Below, piece by piece: positions 1-9,000 of a stretch of 15,237 bases of DNA (within the stretch, counting starts at the first letter, position 1; each line of letters starts with the position of its first letter). The DNA lies in NCBI GenBank assembly GCA_964472175.1, contig CAYYJF010000046.1, positions 1 through 15,237 of the forward strand. Direction: 5' to 3'. The notes below the pieces were generated by a model that was not told the DNA's origin, searched no databases, and saw nothing but the letters and a program-made list of their open reading frames with translations. The position numbers and the translations under genes are program-made. Origin of the DNA: UBA8389 sp964472175. Lineage in GTDB: Bacteria; Bacteroidota; Bacteroidia; Bacteroidales; UBA1402.

Positions 1-464
1 GGACAAACACCGGGAGGGCGCATGACCACATACATACCTTTGGAAATGATGTATTGGGCCATTGGCACAAACACAGAGTTTAAATAGGTTTGAAATCGGG
101 TGAAATCAAAGGCAGAGATGTCATTTTCACCGGTGGTTGAAACGCCTGGTGTATTGGACCAGTAAGGGTCCATGTGCATGCGGATAAAATTGGCTTTCCA
201 ACCGGCAGCCAGCACTGCATTGATGATATTTTTGTTGTAAGAAAGACATCTGGTCACATCGTAGTTGCTCCATTTGGTCCCTTGTTCGTTGAACCAGGGA
301 CTGTAGGTTTGTGCAAAACCATGCAAGTTCACGACATTTCCGTGAATGTCTTTTAAGTATCGACCCTCTACCTGTAGTTGGGTTAAAGCCGCTGAAAGAT
401 GTGCTTGTTTCGAAAATGGCAGACACAACAGCATCAACAGCCCTAAAATGGCAATTTTTCTCAT
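1..464 (-). CDS. GH5-type glycoside hydrolase (cellulase-like), N-terminal part
   Basis: Reading the minus strand from the ATG at 464-462 gives 154 codons with no stop before the left edge, so the 3' part is missing. The protein starts MRKIAILGLLMLLCLPFS, a basic then hydrophobic Sec-type signal peptide, so it is probably exported. Residues 42-50 (GNVVNLHGF) and the following AQTYSPWFNEQGTKW stretch match the first barrel strand region of GH5 cellulase-like enzymes of Bacteroidota. Residues 93-101 (FIRMHMDPY) contain the conserved Arg95 of this superfamily, and 143-150 (GMYVVMRP) fits the next core strand. The two catalytic glutamates would lie beyond the window, so activity and substrate (a beta-glucan or beta-mannan is typical) cannot be judged. 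It is transcribed away from marR. No convincing TAnnTTTG box was seen before it. GH5 is fairly secure from these motifs, but the subfamily is unknown. Confidence 0.75.
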   Translation of the reverse strand, partial: MRKIAILGLLMLLCLPFSKQAHLSAALTQLQVEGRYLKDIHGNVVNLHGFAQTYSPWFNEQGTKWSNYDVTRCLSYNKNIINAVLAAGWKANFIRMHMDPYWSNTPGVSTTGENDISAFDFTRFQTYLNSVFVPMAQYIISKGMYVVMRPPGVC

Positions 465-517
465 GTTTTTAGCAAAATTTAAGTTCAGTAAAAATACAAA
501 AAATACTCCAAATATTT

Positions 518-545
518 TTTGTTTCATATAAACCAATTATCTTTG
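518..545 (+). promoter_or_regulatory. Promoter of the marR efflux operon
   Basis: TATCTTTG at 538-545 fits the Bacteroidota -7 consensus TAnnTTTG exactly, and TTTG at 518-521 could be the -33 element. The 16-nt spacer is slightly short. Transcription would start a few bases downstream, near 550, inside the palindrome at 549-564. This makes the ATG at 547 an unlikely start and favours the one at 580. Confidence 0.6.
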
Positions 546-548
546 CAT

Positions 549-564
549 GGTTGTTTATGCAACT
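549..564. promoter_or_regulatory. Putative MarR operator, copy 1 (before marR)
   Basis: GGTTGTTTATGCAACT is an imperfect palindrome with GTTG and CAAC arms. It sits right after the -7 box and over the expected transcription start, where a bound repressor would block RNA polymerase. The core recurs before tolC as GTTGTATATGCAAC. MarR proteins commonly bind such short palindromes and repress their own genes. The assignment to this MarR is inferred from position and duplication. Confidence 0.6.
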
Positions 565-571
565 TTATTTT
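551..571 (+). repeat. Leader block, copy 1 (pairs with 1041-1061)
   Basis: This 21-nt block runs from the operator core through an AACTTTATTTT tail. It matches 1041-1061 at 20 of 21 positions, the only difference being T versus A at the fifth base. Each copy starts 29 nt before, and ends 8 nt before, its ATG (580 and 1070). The match extends past the palindrome, so the shared unit includes the AT-rich leader as well as the operator. Confidence 0.8.
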
Positions 572-579
572 CAACAGGT

Positions 580-1023
580 ATGATTGACGCCATCTTCAAC
601 GACAAAGAATTGGTTTTCGGGGTTATCAGCGGAAGGGTCTCTACGGCCATCAACAGAAAGTTATACCGCGCGTTCAAATCCAACAACATTGGGTTGACAC
701 CCGAACAGTTTATGGTGTTGCAATTTTTGACCATCAAGGATGGCATTTCGCAACAAGAGCTGGCCAAGGTTACTTATCGCGACAAGACCAGCATTACCAG
801 AATTCTGGACAACCTGGCAAAAAATGCCTGTATCGCCAGATTCCCCGATAAAACCGACAAGCGCAGTAATTTGATACACCTGACCAAAAACGGCATGGAA
901 CTTCACCAAAGGGCCAAGGGCGTGGTGCTACAAGGCATGCAGGAAGCATTGAAAGGATTGACGACAGAAGAAATCAAATTCGGTGAAGTCATCCTGAAAA
1001 AAATATTTAAAAACATTGAATGA
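580..1023 (+). CDS. MarR family transcriptional regulator
   Basis: This 147-residue protein has the usual MarR length and layout. Helical dimerisation segments flank a winged helix-turn-helix at about residues 37-105. The recognition helix lies around 66-80 (TYRDKTSITRILDNL), and the wing carries the typical DKTDKRS at 90-96. MarR proteins are dimeric, often ligand-responsive repressors that commonly control their own gene and a neighbouring efflux system. That fits here, because an exporter follows on the same strand after a 46-nt spacer. The start at 580 is preferred over the in-frame ATG at 547, which lies at the promoter and would add 11 residues (MVVYATLFSTG) of poor family fit. The palindrome overlapping its own promoter suggests autorepression. 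The ligand is unknown. A single cysteine (Cys84) gives no clear redox-sensing signature. Confidence 0.93.
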   Translation: MIDAIFNDKELVFGVISGRVSTAINRKLYRAFKSNNIGLTPEQFMVLQFLTIKDGISQQELAKVTYRDKTSITRILDNLAKNACIARFPDKTDKRSNLIHLTKNGMELHQRAKGVVLQGMQEALKGLTTEEIKFGEVILKKIFKNIE

Positions 1024-1038
1024 TTTTTTTATCGTATT

Positions 1039-1054
1039 AGTTGTATATGCAACT
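1039..1054. promoter_or_regulatory. Putative MarR operator, copy 2 (before tolC-like gene)
   Basis: AGTTGTATATGCAACT is a 16-bp palindrome with only one non-pairing position pair. It lies in the 46-nt spacer between the marR stop (1023) and the tolC-like ATG (1070). No clean TAnnTTTG box precedes it, so tolC could use a weaker promoter of its own or be read through from marR. A second site here suggests that the exporter genes are also controlled directly by MarR. Confidence 0.6.
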
Positions 1055-1061
1055 TTATTTT
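1041..1061 (+). repeat. Leader block, copy 2 (pairs with 551-571)
   Basis: This is the second copy of the 21-nt block described at 551-571, identical except for one base. It ends 8 nt before the ATG at 1070, exactly as copy 1 does before the ATG at 580. The bases just outside the blocks (upstream flank and the last 8 nt before ATG) are not similar, which suggests selection on the block rather than a recent longer duplication. Confidence 0.8.
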
Positions 1062-1069
1062 AAAACCAC

Positions 1070-2347
1070 ATGAACAAATCCATTATTTTCAGTCTGTTAC
1101 TGGTTGCTGCCTACCCATTTTCGATACAAGCCCAAAGGGTTTTATCGCTGTCAGACTGCAGAGCCATGTCCAAACAACAAAATAAAAGCATTCAAATGGC
1201 TGCACATCAAACCAAGGCAGCCACAGAGCTCAAAAAAGCAGCCAAAACACAGTATTTGCCAAGGATTTCGGCGCTGGGAAGCTATTTGAATTCCAATCAA
1301 CAAATCTCCCTGTTTGGTGAAGACCAGCACATACCGGTGTACCAATACAACGCCAACGGTAGTGTCAACTATGCCAATTCCTGGAACAACAACTGGGCTG
1401 TGGTTGGTGGCAATGCTGTTCCTCTGGATGCCAACAACCAACCTTTCAATCCACAAGCCAATCCGGAAAAAATTGCCTGGAAGTATCAGGCCTATTTGCC
1501 CAAGGATGCTTTTGAGTTCAACATGAAAAACATTTATGTTGGAAGCGTTTCCCTGACCCAGCCCCTGTTTATGGGTGGTAAAATTCAGGCCCTCAATCAG
1601 ATCGCAGAAAGCGGGGAGCAACTTGCAAAATTCAACGAGGAATCCAAACATGCAGATTTATTGGTTTCGACCGATGTGTCTTACTGGAGAATTGTTTCGC
1701 TTTCAGCAAAAAACAAATTGGCAGAAAACTATTTAAATCTGCTCAAAAAGTTGGATTCAAATATCAAAAAAGCGGTTGAAACGGGCTTAGCAACCAAATC
1801 TGATGCTTTGTCAATACAGGTAAAACTCAACGAAGCAGAACTTTCCAAAATGCAAGTCGAACATGGGCTTAAACTTTCTAAAATGGTCTTGGCCCAACAA
1901 TGCGGATTGCCCATTGAGGAAAACTTTGTGTTGGTAGACGAATCGTTTGACAAAAGTCAAAGCCTGGTTGCAGATACTCGAATTCAACCTATAAACCCGC
2001 AACAGGCAAACCGACCGGAAATAAAAAGTTTGGAAGCCATGACGCAGATTGCTGCGGCCAACGAAAAAATTGCCAAATCCAGGTTTTTGCCCAACGCCAT
2101 CTTGTCGGCCAATTATCTGGTAACCAATCCAAACATGTCGAATGGCATTTCCAAAAATTTTGACGGACACTACCAACTTGGCGTGGTGGTAAGCATGCCC
2201 ATTTATCATTTTGGGGAAAGGNNNNNNNNNNNNNNNNNNNNNNNNNNNNNNNNNNNNNNNNNNNNNNNNNNNNNNNNNNNNNNNNNNNNNNNNNNNNNNN
2301 NNNNNNNNNNNNNNNNNNNNNCACATTATGACATCGCAACATCTTGA
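1070..2347 (+). CDS. TolC-like outer-membrane efflux channel, interrupted by a gap
   Basis: The first 384 residues are visible, then the 2222-2321 gap. Frames after the gap are uncertain, but one reads HYDIATS and stops at 2345-2347. A signal peptide (IIFSLLLVAAYPFSIQAQ) sends the protein to the periplasm. The mature part shows the TolC pattern: LSLSDCRAMSKQQN near the start, long helices, a strand segment SLTQPLFMGGKIQALNQIA, a second repeat beginning RPEIKSLEAMTQIAAANEKIAKSRFLPN, and VVVSMPIYHFGER just before the gap. TolC proteins trimerise into an outer-membrane barrel with a periplasmic tunnel that receives substrate from the adaptor and inner-membrane pump. A long insertion (roughly residues 75-150, rich in Asn) separates the first strands. 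Family members are about 440-490 residues, so some 80-100 residues are probably lost in the gap. Confidence 0.9.
   Translation: MNKSIIFSLLLVAAYPFSIQAQRVLSLSDCRAMSKQQNKSIQMAAHQTKAATELKKAAKTQYLPRISALGSYLNSNQQISLFGEDQHIPVYQYNANGSVNYANSWNNNWAVVGGNAVPLDANNQPFNPQANPEKIAWKYQAYLPKDAFEFNMKNIYVGSVSLTQPLFMGGKIQALNQIAESGEQLAKFNEESKHADLLVSTDVSYWRIVSLSAKNKLAENYLNLLKKLDSNIKKAVETGLATKSDALSIQVKLNEAELSKMQVEHGLKLSKMVLAQQCGLPIEENFVLVDESFDKSQSLVADTRIQPINPQQANRPEIKSLEAMTQIAAANEKIAKSRFLPNAILSANYLVTNPNMSNGISKNFDGHYQLGVVVSMPIYHFGERXXXXXXXXXXXXXXXXXXXXXXXXXXXXXXXXXXHYDIATS
2222..2321. other. Assembly gap of exactly 100 N inside the tolC-like gene
   Basis: The run of N falls in the C-terminal third of the tolC-like gene. 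By comparison with family length, about 250-300 bases are expected here rather than 100, so the run is probably a fixed-size placeholder. The reading frame across it should not be trusted. Confidence 0.85.
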
Positions 2348-2351
2348 AAAC

Positions 2352-2357
2352 AAGGAG
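2352..2357 (+). promoter_or_regulatory. Possible Shine-Dalgarno sequence before the hlyD-like gene
   Basis: AAGGAG lies 3 nt before the ATG at 2361. The spacing is short and Bacteroidota seldom depend on Shine-Dalgarno pairing, so this is only mild support for the start at 2361 over the in-frame ATG at 2328. Confidence 0.3.
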
Positions 2358-2360
2358 AAA

Positions 2361-3353
2361 ATGAAGCACAGCCGTTCCACGCTGGTTCTTGGTTTGGCCG
2401 TTCTTTTAACAGTAGTCGTTTTGGTTTCCATCATTGGCTGGTTGGTCTTAAAGCCTGAACCAGAGATGATTCAAGGCGAAGTCGAGGCGACAGAAGTTCG
2501 GATTTCAGGCAAATTAGCCGGACGAATCGAGTCTTTCAATGTGTCTGAAGGCGATCGGGTCGATTCTGGCCAATGGTTGGTCAAAATCAGTTCACCCGAA
2601 TTGATGGCCAAGTTGGATCAGGCCAAAGCCGCACAATCGGCAGCTAGAGCCATGAGTCAAAAAGCCAGAAAAGGAGCCAGAGAAGAGCAAATCAGAGGTG
2701 CATATGAACTGTGGCAACAAGCCAAAGTCAATGTGAGCATCATGCAAAAAACCTTCGACAGGGTCAAGAAAATGTATGAAGCCGAAGCCATTTCTGCCCA
2801 AAAATTTGACGAAGCCCAAGCCCGCCTGGAAGCCGCAATGGCAACCGAAAAGGCTGCGCGTTCTCAATACGACATGGCCAAAAACGGCGCAGAAAAGGAA
2901 GATAAAATGGCAGCAGAAGCCATGGTAGATAAGGCATCAGGTGCTTTGTCTGAAGTGTCGGCTTACTTGAGTGAAACCGAACTCAAATCGCCCATTTCGG
3001 GTGAAGTGACAGAAATTTACCCCAAACGTGGAGAATTGGTGGGACAAGGTGCACCCATCATGACGTTGGTCGATTTGGACGACTGTTGGATTGTGTTCAA
3101 CCTCCGTGAAGACCAGCTTCAACACATCCACATGGGCAGCAACATTCAGGTAGACATTCCTGCATTGGGACTCAGTCAGGTCGATTTCAAAATTTCCTAC
3201 ATCAAAGCATTGGGGAGTTATGCCACCTGGAAAGCCACAAAAACAACAGGAGATTTTGACAGCAAAACGTTTGAAATCAGGGCCAAACCCGTAAGAAAAA
3301 TCGAACATCTCAGACCAGGAATGACCGTCTTGTTAAACGATGCCATCAACTAA
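2361..3353 (+). CDS. HlyD family periplasmic adaptor (membrane fusion protein)
   Basis: This 330-residue adaptor links the inner-membrane pump to the TolC-like channel. One N-terminal membrane anchor (about residues 8-30, LVLGLAVLLTVVVLVSIIGW) is followed by a biotinyl-lipoyl-like half domain (about 37-75: GEVEATEVRISGKLAGRIES and VSEGDRVDSGQWLVKI). A long Ala/Lys/Glu-rich coiled-coil hairpin runs to about residue 200. The second lipoyl half follows (ELKSPISGEVTEIYPKRGE), then a beta-barrel domain. The ending, with ATWKATKTTGDFDSKTFEIR and then LRPGMTVLL, resembles YhiI/YbhG-type adaptors that work with ABC-2 permeases. The start at 2361 begins 13 nt after the apparent tolC stop. An in-frame ATG at 2328 would add 11 residues and overlap the channel gene. 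The stop overlaps a possible permease start at 3340, in keeping with one operon. Confidence 0.92.
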   Translation: MKHSRSTLVLGLAVLLTVVVLVSIIGWLVLKPEPEMIQGEVEATEVRISGKLAGRIESFNVSEGDRVDSGQWLVKISSPELMAKLDQAKAAQSAARAMSQKARKGAREEQIRGAYELWQQAKVNVSIMQKTFDRVKKMYEAEAISAQKFDEAQARLEAAMATEKAARSQYDMAKNGAEKEDKMAAEAMVDKASGALSEVSAYLSETELKSPISGEVTEIYPKRGELVGQGAPIMTLVDLDDCWIVFNLREDQLQHIHMGSNIQVDIPALGLSQVDFKISYIKALGSYATWKATKTTGDFDSKTFEIRAKPVRKIEHLRPGMTVLLNDAIN

Positions 3354-3363
3354 AAAAGCAATC

Positions 3364-4530
3364 ATGAAATTGGGTTTTCGACTTGTACTGAAACGCGAAC
3401 TGAAACGAATGGTATCCAGACCTGTGTATGCGCTGATGATGGTCTTGATGCCATTGGGCTTCTTGCTGTTTTTTACCACCTTGATGCCGCAGGGATTGCC
3501 CGAAAGACTGTCCATCGGGGTGGTCGACCACGATCAGTCCTCCTTGTCCAGAAAAATCATCCGCCAGTTTGATGCCACGCAGCAAACCCGGATTGTTGAA
3601 CAGTATCCCGATTTCACCAAAGCCAGAATGGACGTCCAAAAAGGACACATCCATGGGTTTGTTGAACTACCCAAGGACCTGATGAAAGACGTGACCAATG
3701 GGCTTCAACCAAACATTCATTTTTACTACGATCAGAGCTATCTGATTCCGGGTTCGTTGACCTTGAAAAACATCAGCTACATGTTGTCCACCATTTCCGG
3801 AGGAGCCGAGTTGCAGGTGCGACAGGCCAAAGGGCAAAGAACAGAAGATGCCATGGCCCAAATTTTGCCCATCAGTCCGGAAATCCATCCCATCGGCAAC
3901 CCTTGGATCAACTACTCCGTATATTTGATTCAAGTCTTGCTTCCCGGTTTGTTGCAGTTGATGGTTCTGCTGGTTACGGTGTACACCATAGGCATTGAAC
4001 TGAAGAAAAAACGCTCGCTCAAGTGGTATCGATCCTCTGGACAAAACCTATTCAAAGCACTGATTGGCAAATTATTACCTTATACCATCGGATTTTCGAT
4101 TATGGGCATTTTCTACAACATGGTCTTGTTTGAATGGATGCACTACCCTTTGAATCAACCCATTCCGTGGATGTTTCTGAATACCTGCCTGCTCATTGTT
4201 TCGGCTCAGGCCATGGCCATTTTTCTGATCGAGCTTTTCCCTACCCTGCCTGTGGCTTTAAGCTTTACCGGACTTTACGGCGTTTTGGCTTTTTCCTATT
4301 CGGGTCTTTCCTTCCCCATTGACGGTATGCCGCTGGCCATGCAAGGTCTCAGCTTCCTCTTTCCACTCAGAGGCTACTACTATATATATCAAAGTCTGGC
4401 TTTAAACGGATTGCCGGTTGAAAGCATTTTGGCGGATTATGCCATTCAACTGGCCTACCTGCTCATGCCGTTCTTGCTTTACAAACGCTTGAAAAAAGCC
4501 ATCATCTATATGAATACCCCCATACGCTGA
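3364..4530 (+). CDS. ABC-2 type transporter permease, first of two
   Basis: This inner-membrane subunit of 388 residues has the YhhJ/YbhR-like architecture: one N-terminal membrane helix (PVYALMMVLMPLGFLLFFTTLM), a large periplasmic domain, then about five C-terminal helices starting at WINYSVYLIQVLLPGLLQLMVLL. The periplasmic part opens with LSIGVVDHDQSSLSRKIIRQFDAT and has GHIHGFVELPKDL, both typical of this family. The start at 3364 leaves 10 nt after the hlyD-like stop. An in-frame ATG at 3340 would overlap that gene by 14 nt and add MPSTKKAI, so it is possible but less attractive. With the second permease it probably forms a heterodimeric membrane core. It contains no nucleotide-binding domain. 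The substrate is unknown; drugs, solvents or lipids are typical of related systems. Confidence 0.9.
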   Translation: MKLGFRLVLKRELKRMVSRPVYALMMVLMPLGFLLFFTTLMPQGLPERLSIGVVDHDQSSLSRKIIRQFDATQQTRIVEQYPDFTKARMDVQKGHIHGFVELPKDLMKDVTNGLQPNIHFYYDQSYLIPGSLTLKNISYMLSTISGGAELQVRQAKGQRTEDAMAQILPISPEIHPIGNPWINYSVYLIQVLLPGLLQLMVLLVTVYTIGIELKKKRSLKWYRSSGQNLFKALIGKLLPYTIGFSIMGIFYNMVLFEWMHYPLNQPIPWMFLNTCLLIVSAQAMAIFLIELFPTLPVALSFTGLYGVLAFSYSGLSFPIDGMPLAMQGLSFLFPLRGYYYIYQSLALNGLPVESILADYAIQLAYLLMPFLLYKRLKKAIIYMNTPIR

Positions 4531-4534
4531 CGCC

Positions 4535-5284
4535 ATGAAGTTTACCAACATCAAACAAGCCATTTTTGACGCCATTGAAATCACCGTGGACGAATGGAGA
4601 CATGTGTTTAAGGATTCTGGCGTGGTGCTTGTTTTCTTCGCCGCCTGCATCATTTATCCGGTGTTGTATGGATTCATCTACTACAATGAACTCTACCGAA
4701 ACATTCCCATAGCTGTGGTCAATCACAGTCCCTCCAATACCAGCAGGACCTTGCTCAGAAAAATCGATGCCACACCCGAATTGAAGTTAACCTACAAGGT
4801 CAACAGCATGGCTGAAGCCAAAACGCTGTATGATGAAGACAAGGTCAAAGGGATTGTTTACATACCGAATTCTTTTAATTCAGATATAGCCGCAGGAAAG
4901 CAAACCGTCATTTTCGGATACTGCAACATGTCAGGCATGATGTATTACAAAGGTTTTTACAGCGGCGTTCAATTTGCTTGTCTGGACATGAACCTGCAAA
5001 TCAAAATGAACACACCAAACATCAACAGCCTGTCATCCAAACAAATAGAGGCAACCTCCAGACCCATCATTGGGGTTGGACACGGCTTATATAACCCGAC
5101 AGGCGGATTTCCCTCCTTTTTGATGCCTGCCGTGTTGGTATTAATTTTACAACAGACCCTGGTGTTGGGCATAGGAATGTTGGCAGGAACGGCACGTGAA
5201 GAAAACGCTGAGCATCATCTCATTCCATCGCTCAAACGTTACCACCGCATTCAAAGGGTGGTGTGGGGAAAGGCTTTGGCCTAT
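4535..5284 (+). CDS. ABC-2 type transporter permease, second of two, 3' part lost in gap
   Basis: The visible part is 250 residues and begins 4 nt after the first permease stop, so the two are surely co-transcribed. It has the same plan: an N-terminal membrane helix (VVLVFFAACIIYPVLYGFIYY), then a periplasmic domain with NIPIAVVNHSPSNTSRTLLRKIDATPEL and KVKGIVYIPNSF, and the first C-terminal helix (FLMPAVLVLILQQTLVLGIGML). It ends at the gap after WGKALAY. The family is usually about 380-400 residues, so some 130-150 residues are missing. Anything read in this frame beyond 5385 is antisense to the CvfB-like gene and not part of this protein. Similarity of plan to the first permease suggests an old duplication and a heterodimer. 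Confidence 0.88.
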
Positions 5285-5384
5285 NNNNNNNNNNNNNNNN
5301 NNNNNNNNNNNNNNNNNNNNNNNNNNNNNNNNNNNNNNNNNNNNNNNNNNNNNNNNNNNNNNNNNNNNNNNNNNNNNNNNNNNN
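5285..5384. other. Assembly gap of exactly 100 N between two converging genes
   Basis: The plus-strand permease and the minus-strand CvfB-like gene both run into this gap from opposite sides. The permease lacks about 400 bases and the CvfB-like gene about 150-200, so at least roughly 500 bases must be absent. A further small or medium gene, such as the missing ATPase, cannot be excluded. Confidence 0.85.
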
Positions 5385-6061
5385 GATTTGAGGGCTTCGT
5401 GCAATGCAACAGCAAAATCATCAATTTTTTCAAAGCCAGGTTTTTGAAGCATCAAGTCGATTTTAAAATCGGGTCTGATTTGCTTGACGAAACCTTTCAG
5501 GCTTTGACCGGTAACAATGTCTTGAAAAATTTCATTGTCGTACAGCATGCCGGTATATTGCTGGTTAATGACAGCCTTCCAACCCAAATCGGTTTTTTTA
5601 TATACCAATAAATCGACCTCCTGCCCCACTTCCAAATCGGGTTCACCTTCGTCGACAAATTTTTCAATTTTGGCCGAAGCGGTGATGCGTTTGCTGTCGA
5701 AATCGACATAGACAAAGACTGGATAGCGGCGTCCTTCCTCCATTCGGAGTTTTTGCTCACGAAATGGAACAAACAGGTGTTTCATCAAGCCCCAATCCAA
5801 AAAGGCACCAACGGCATTGACTTCGACCACCTGAAGGCTGACAAATTCACCAACCTGCGCAAAGGGTGTTTCGGTGGTGGCCACCAAACGGTCTTCTGAA
5901 TCGTTGTAAATGAAAACCTTGAGAACGTCATCTATGTGGCAATTCTCGGGCACGTAACGTTTGGGTAACAGGATTTCTCCGTCACTCCCACCATCGAGAT
6001 AGACACCAAACTCGACTTCTTTCACCACTTTGAGTGGGTTTACTTTTCCAAGAATTGCCAT
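5385..6061 (-). CDS. CvfB/YitL-like S1 RNA-binding protein, C-terminus lost in gap
   Basis: The visible 225 residues start MAILGKVNPLKVV at the ATG at 6061-6059. Three S1-like OB-fold modules can be made out at about residues 5-65, 70-132 (VGEFVSLQVVEVNAVGAFLDWGL then HLFVPF) and 143-205 (VGQEVDLLVYKKTDLGWKAVI). This is the layout of CvfB of Staphylococcus aureus and YitL of Bacillus subtilis, which are about 300 residues and end in a winged-helix domain. That last domain (about 55-70 residues) would fall in the gap. CvfB binds RNA and affects virulence factor expression in S. aureus; the role in Bacteroidota is not well established. The gene starts 9 nt after the purL stop on the same strand, so it is probably translated from the purL message. 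Confidence 0.85.
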
Positions 6062-6070
6062 GATCTGTTT

Positions 6071-9000
6071 TTATTTTGTCTTTTCTTCAACCCATTTGCG
6101 GGCATTTACAAAGGCTTCAACCCAAGGTGTCACCTGATCAGAATTCAAACGTTCCATTGGATAATGCGCACATTGCCAAGGGAAAATCGCTCTTTCAGGA
6201 TGCGGCATCATGGCCAAATGACGACCATCGGCCGAACAGATGGCAGCCGTTGAAAAGTCCGATCCGTTGGGATTGGCCGGATATTCGGCGTAGTTGTATT
6301 TGGCTGCAATGTGGTACTTTTCTTCTGCATAAGGCAGGCTGAATTTGCCTTCACCGTGCGCTACCCACACCCCGATTTTGCTACCGGACAAGGAGCTGAG
6401 CATCACAGAGTTGTTTTCAGGAATGCTTAAGCTGACAAATTCAGACTCAAATTTATGCGAATCGTTGTGCAACATTTTGGGTTTTTCGGCATGTTCAGGA
6501 TAGACCAAACCGAGCTCGACCAAACACTGACATCCGTTGCATATACCCAAACTCAACGTGTCCTGACGTGCATAGAAAGCATCCAGGGCTTTACGTGCGG
6601 TTTCGTTGAAAAGAAATCCGCCTGCCCAGCCTTTGGCCGAACCCAACACATCGGAGTTGGAGAAACCACCAACGAAGACTATCATGTTGACCTCTTCCAG
6701 GGTCTCACGACCCGACATCAAATCGGTCATGTGCACATCTTTGACATCAAAACCGGCCAAATACAGAGTGTACGCCATTTCGCGATCGCCGTTGACACCT
6801 TTTTCACGAATGATGGCCGCTTTCACACCGGTACGTTCACGACGGTCGGGAGAAATGCCATATTTGGACAGCTTGCCGTTGAACGATTCAGGAAATTTGA
6901 ATTCGAGCGGTTGCTGTTTGTAGTTTTCAAAGCGGGCTTTGGCTTGTGCTGCACGGGTTTGTTTGCGTTCCAACAAATAGGAAGACGTGTACCAAACATC
7001 GCGCAAATGATCGATGAAGAAATCATATTGAACGCCATTTTTCTCGATAAGAATTTGACGTTCTTCGGCAGGTTGGCCGATCAGGGCGAAACCAATGCCA
7101 TTTTCATTCAAATATTTTTCTACTTTCTTGGGTTCACGAACTTGAATGAGGACCCCGGGATTTTCTGCAAACAAAATCTTAATCAAATCCTGTTCGGGCA
7201 TTTCATCCAGACAAACTTCCAATCCACCTTCCACATTGGCAAAACACATTTCCAACAAGGCGGTAATCAAACCACCAGCAGAAATATCGTGACCGGCAAC
7301 AATCCAGCCTTTTTCAATGAAATGCTGGATGGCGTTGAAGGCATCTTTGAAATATTCCGGTTGAACCACAGTGGGCACTTCATCACCGATACGGTTCAGG
7401 GATTGAGCAAACGCAGATCCGCCCAATTTCAAGGCATCGAATGAAAAGTCAATGTGGTACAAAGGATATTCGGGATTGTTCACCAACACGGGGGTGAGCA
7501 CTTTCTTCACATCGGAAACTTCTGCACCGGCAGAAATAATGACAGTTCCAGGTGAGAACACCTTTTCATCGCCATATTTCTGGGTCATGGACAAGGAGTC
7601 TTTTCCGGTTGGAATGTTGATACCCAAAGCGATGGCAAAATCGGCGGCAGCCTCAACAGCCTGATACAACCTGGCATCTTCACCCGCATTTTTGCAAGGC
7701 CACATCCAGTTTGCCGACAAAGACACGCCTTCCAGTTGGGCTGTTAAAGGAGCCCAAACGATGTTTGTCAGCGATTCGGCAATGGCCAAAACAGAACCTG
7801 CGGCAGGATCGACCATGGCAGCTTGTGGAGCATGACCGATGGAAGTTGCAATACCGGCTTTCCCTCTGTAATCCAGTGCCACGACACCGCAATCGGCCAA
7901 AGGCAACTGAATTTCGCCCACACATTGCTGTCGGGCCACTTTACCTGTGACTGAACGGTCCACCTTGTTGGTGAGCCAATCTTTACAGGCAACCGCTTCG
8001 AGCTGAAGCACAGTTTCCACATATTCATCCAGCAAAGCGGCATCATAAGTCACCTTTTCATACGTTTCGTTGATGGTCTGATCGGTGATGATGGTACGTG
8101 GCGGTTTGCCAATCATGTAATCCAATTTCAGGTCAATGGGTCTTTGACCATCTGCCTGTTCGAACACAAACTGATGATCGCCGGTAGTTTCACCCACCAC
8201 ATACATGGGTGAGCGCTCTCTGTCGGCAACACGTTTGATGAAATCAATATCTGCATCTTTGACCAGCAAACCCATACGTTCCTGGCTCTCGTTTCCGATA
8301 ATTTCTTTGGCTGAAAGCGTGGGGTCACCAATGGGCAATTTGCTCATGTCGATTTTTCCGCCTGTGGCTTCAACCAATTCAGAAAGGCAGTTCAAATGGC
8401 CTCCTGCACCGTGGTCGTGGATGGACACCACCGGATTTTCTTCCAGTTCGGCCAAAGCACGAATCACATTCGAAGCACGTTTTTGCATTTCAGGGTTGGC
8501 ACGTTGAACCGCATTCAGTTCGATGCCTGAATGAAATTGTCCCGTATCCACAGAAGAAACAGCGCCACCACCCATACCAATACGGTAATTGTCACCCCCA
8601 AGCAGCACCACTTTCTGTCCTACTTCAGGATCGCCTTTCAAGGCATCTTTTTTCTTGCCGAAGCCAACACCACCGGCCAGCATAATCACTTTATCGTAAG
8701 CGAATTTCTTGGCATTTTCCTGGTGTTCGAAGGTCAACAAAGAACCACAGATGAGGGGTTGACCAAATTTATTGCCAAAATCACTGGCTCCGTTTGAAGC
8801 CTTAATCAATATTTGTTCCGGGGTTTGGTACAACCATGGACGTTCTTCCATCGATTGCTCCCATTCCCGATCGGGTTCAGTTCTGGGGTAAGAAGTCATG
8901 TAAACCGCAGTTCCGGCAATGGGCAGGGAAGCACGTCCTCCACCAAGCCTGTCTCTGATCTCACCACCCGTACCTGTTGCTGCACCGTTAAAAGGTTCAA

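Noticed and set aside
127..426. Minus-strand frame of 99 codons near the left end
   Set aside because: It is out of frame with the GH5-type gene, whose signal peptide and GH5 motifs occupy the other frame of the same strand from 464.
5147..5284. Continuation of the CvfB-like protein on the left of the gap
   Set aside because: It is antisense to the permease and does not resemble the winged-helix end expected of CvfB.
5385..5611. Continuation of the second permease after the gap
   Set aside because: The sequence here is antisense to the S1-domain gene, and the frame only appears continuous through the N run.
6455..7444. Long plus-strand open frame of 329 codons inside purL
   Set aside because: It is antisense to a highly conserved part of purL and its product shows no recognisable domain; it is a by-product of purL codon use.
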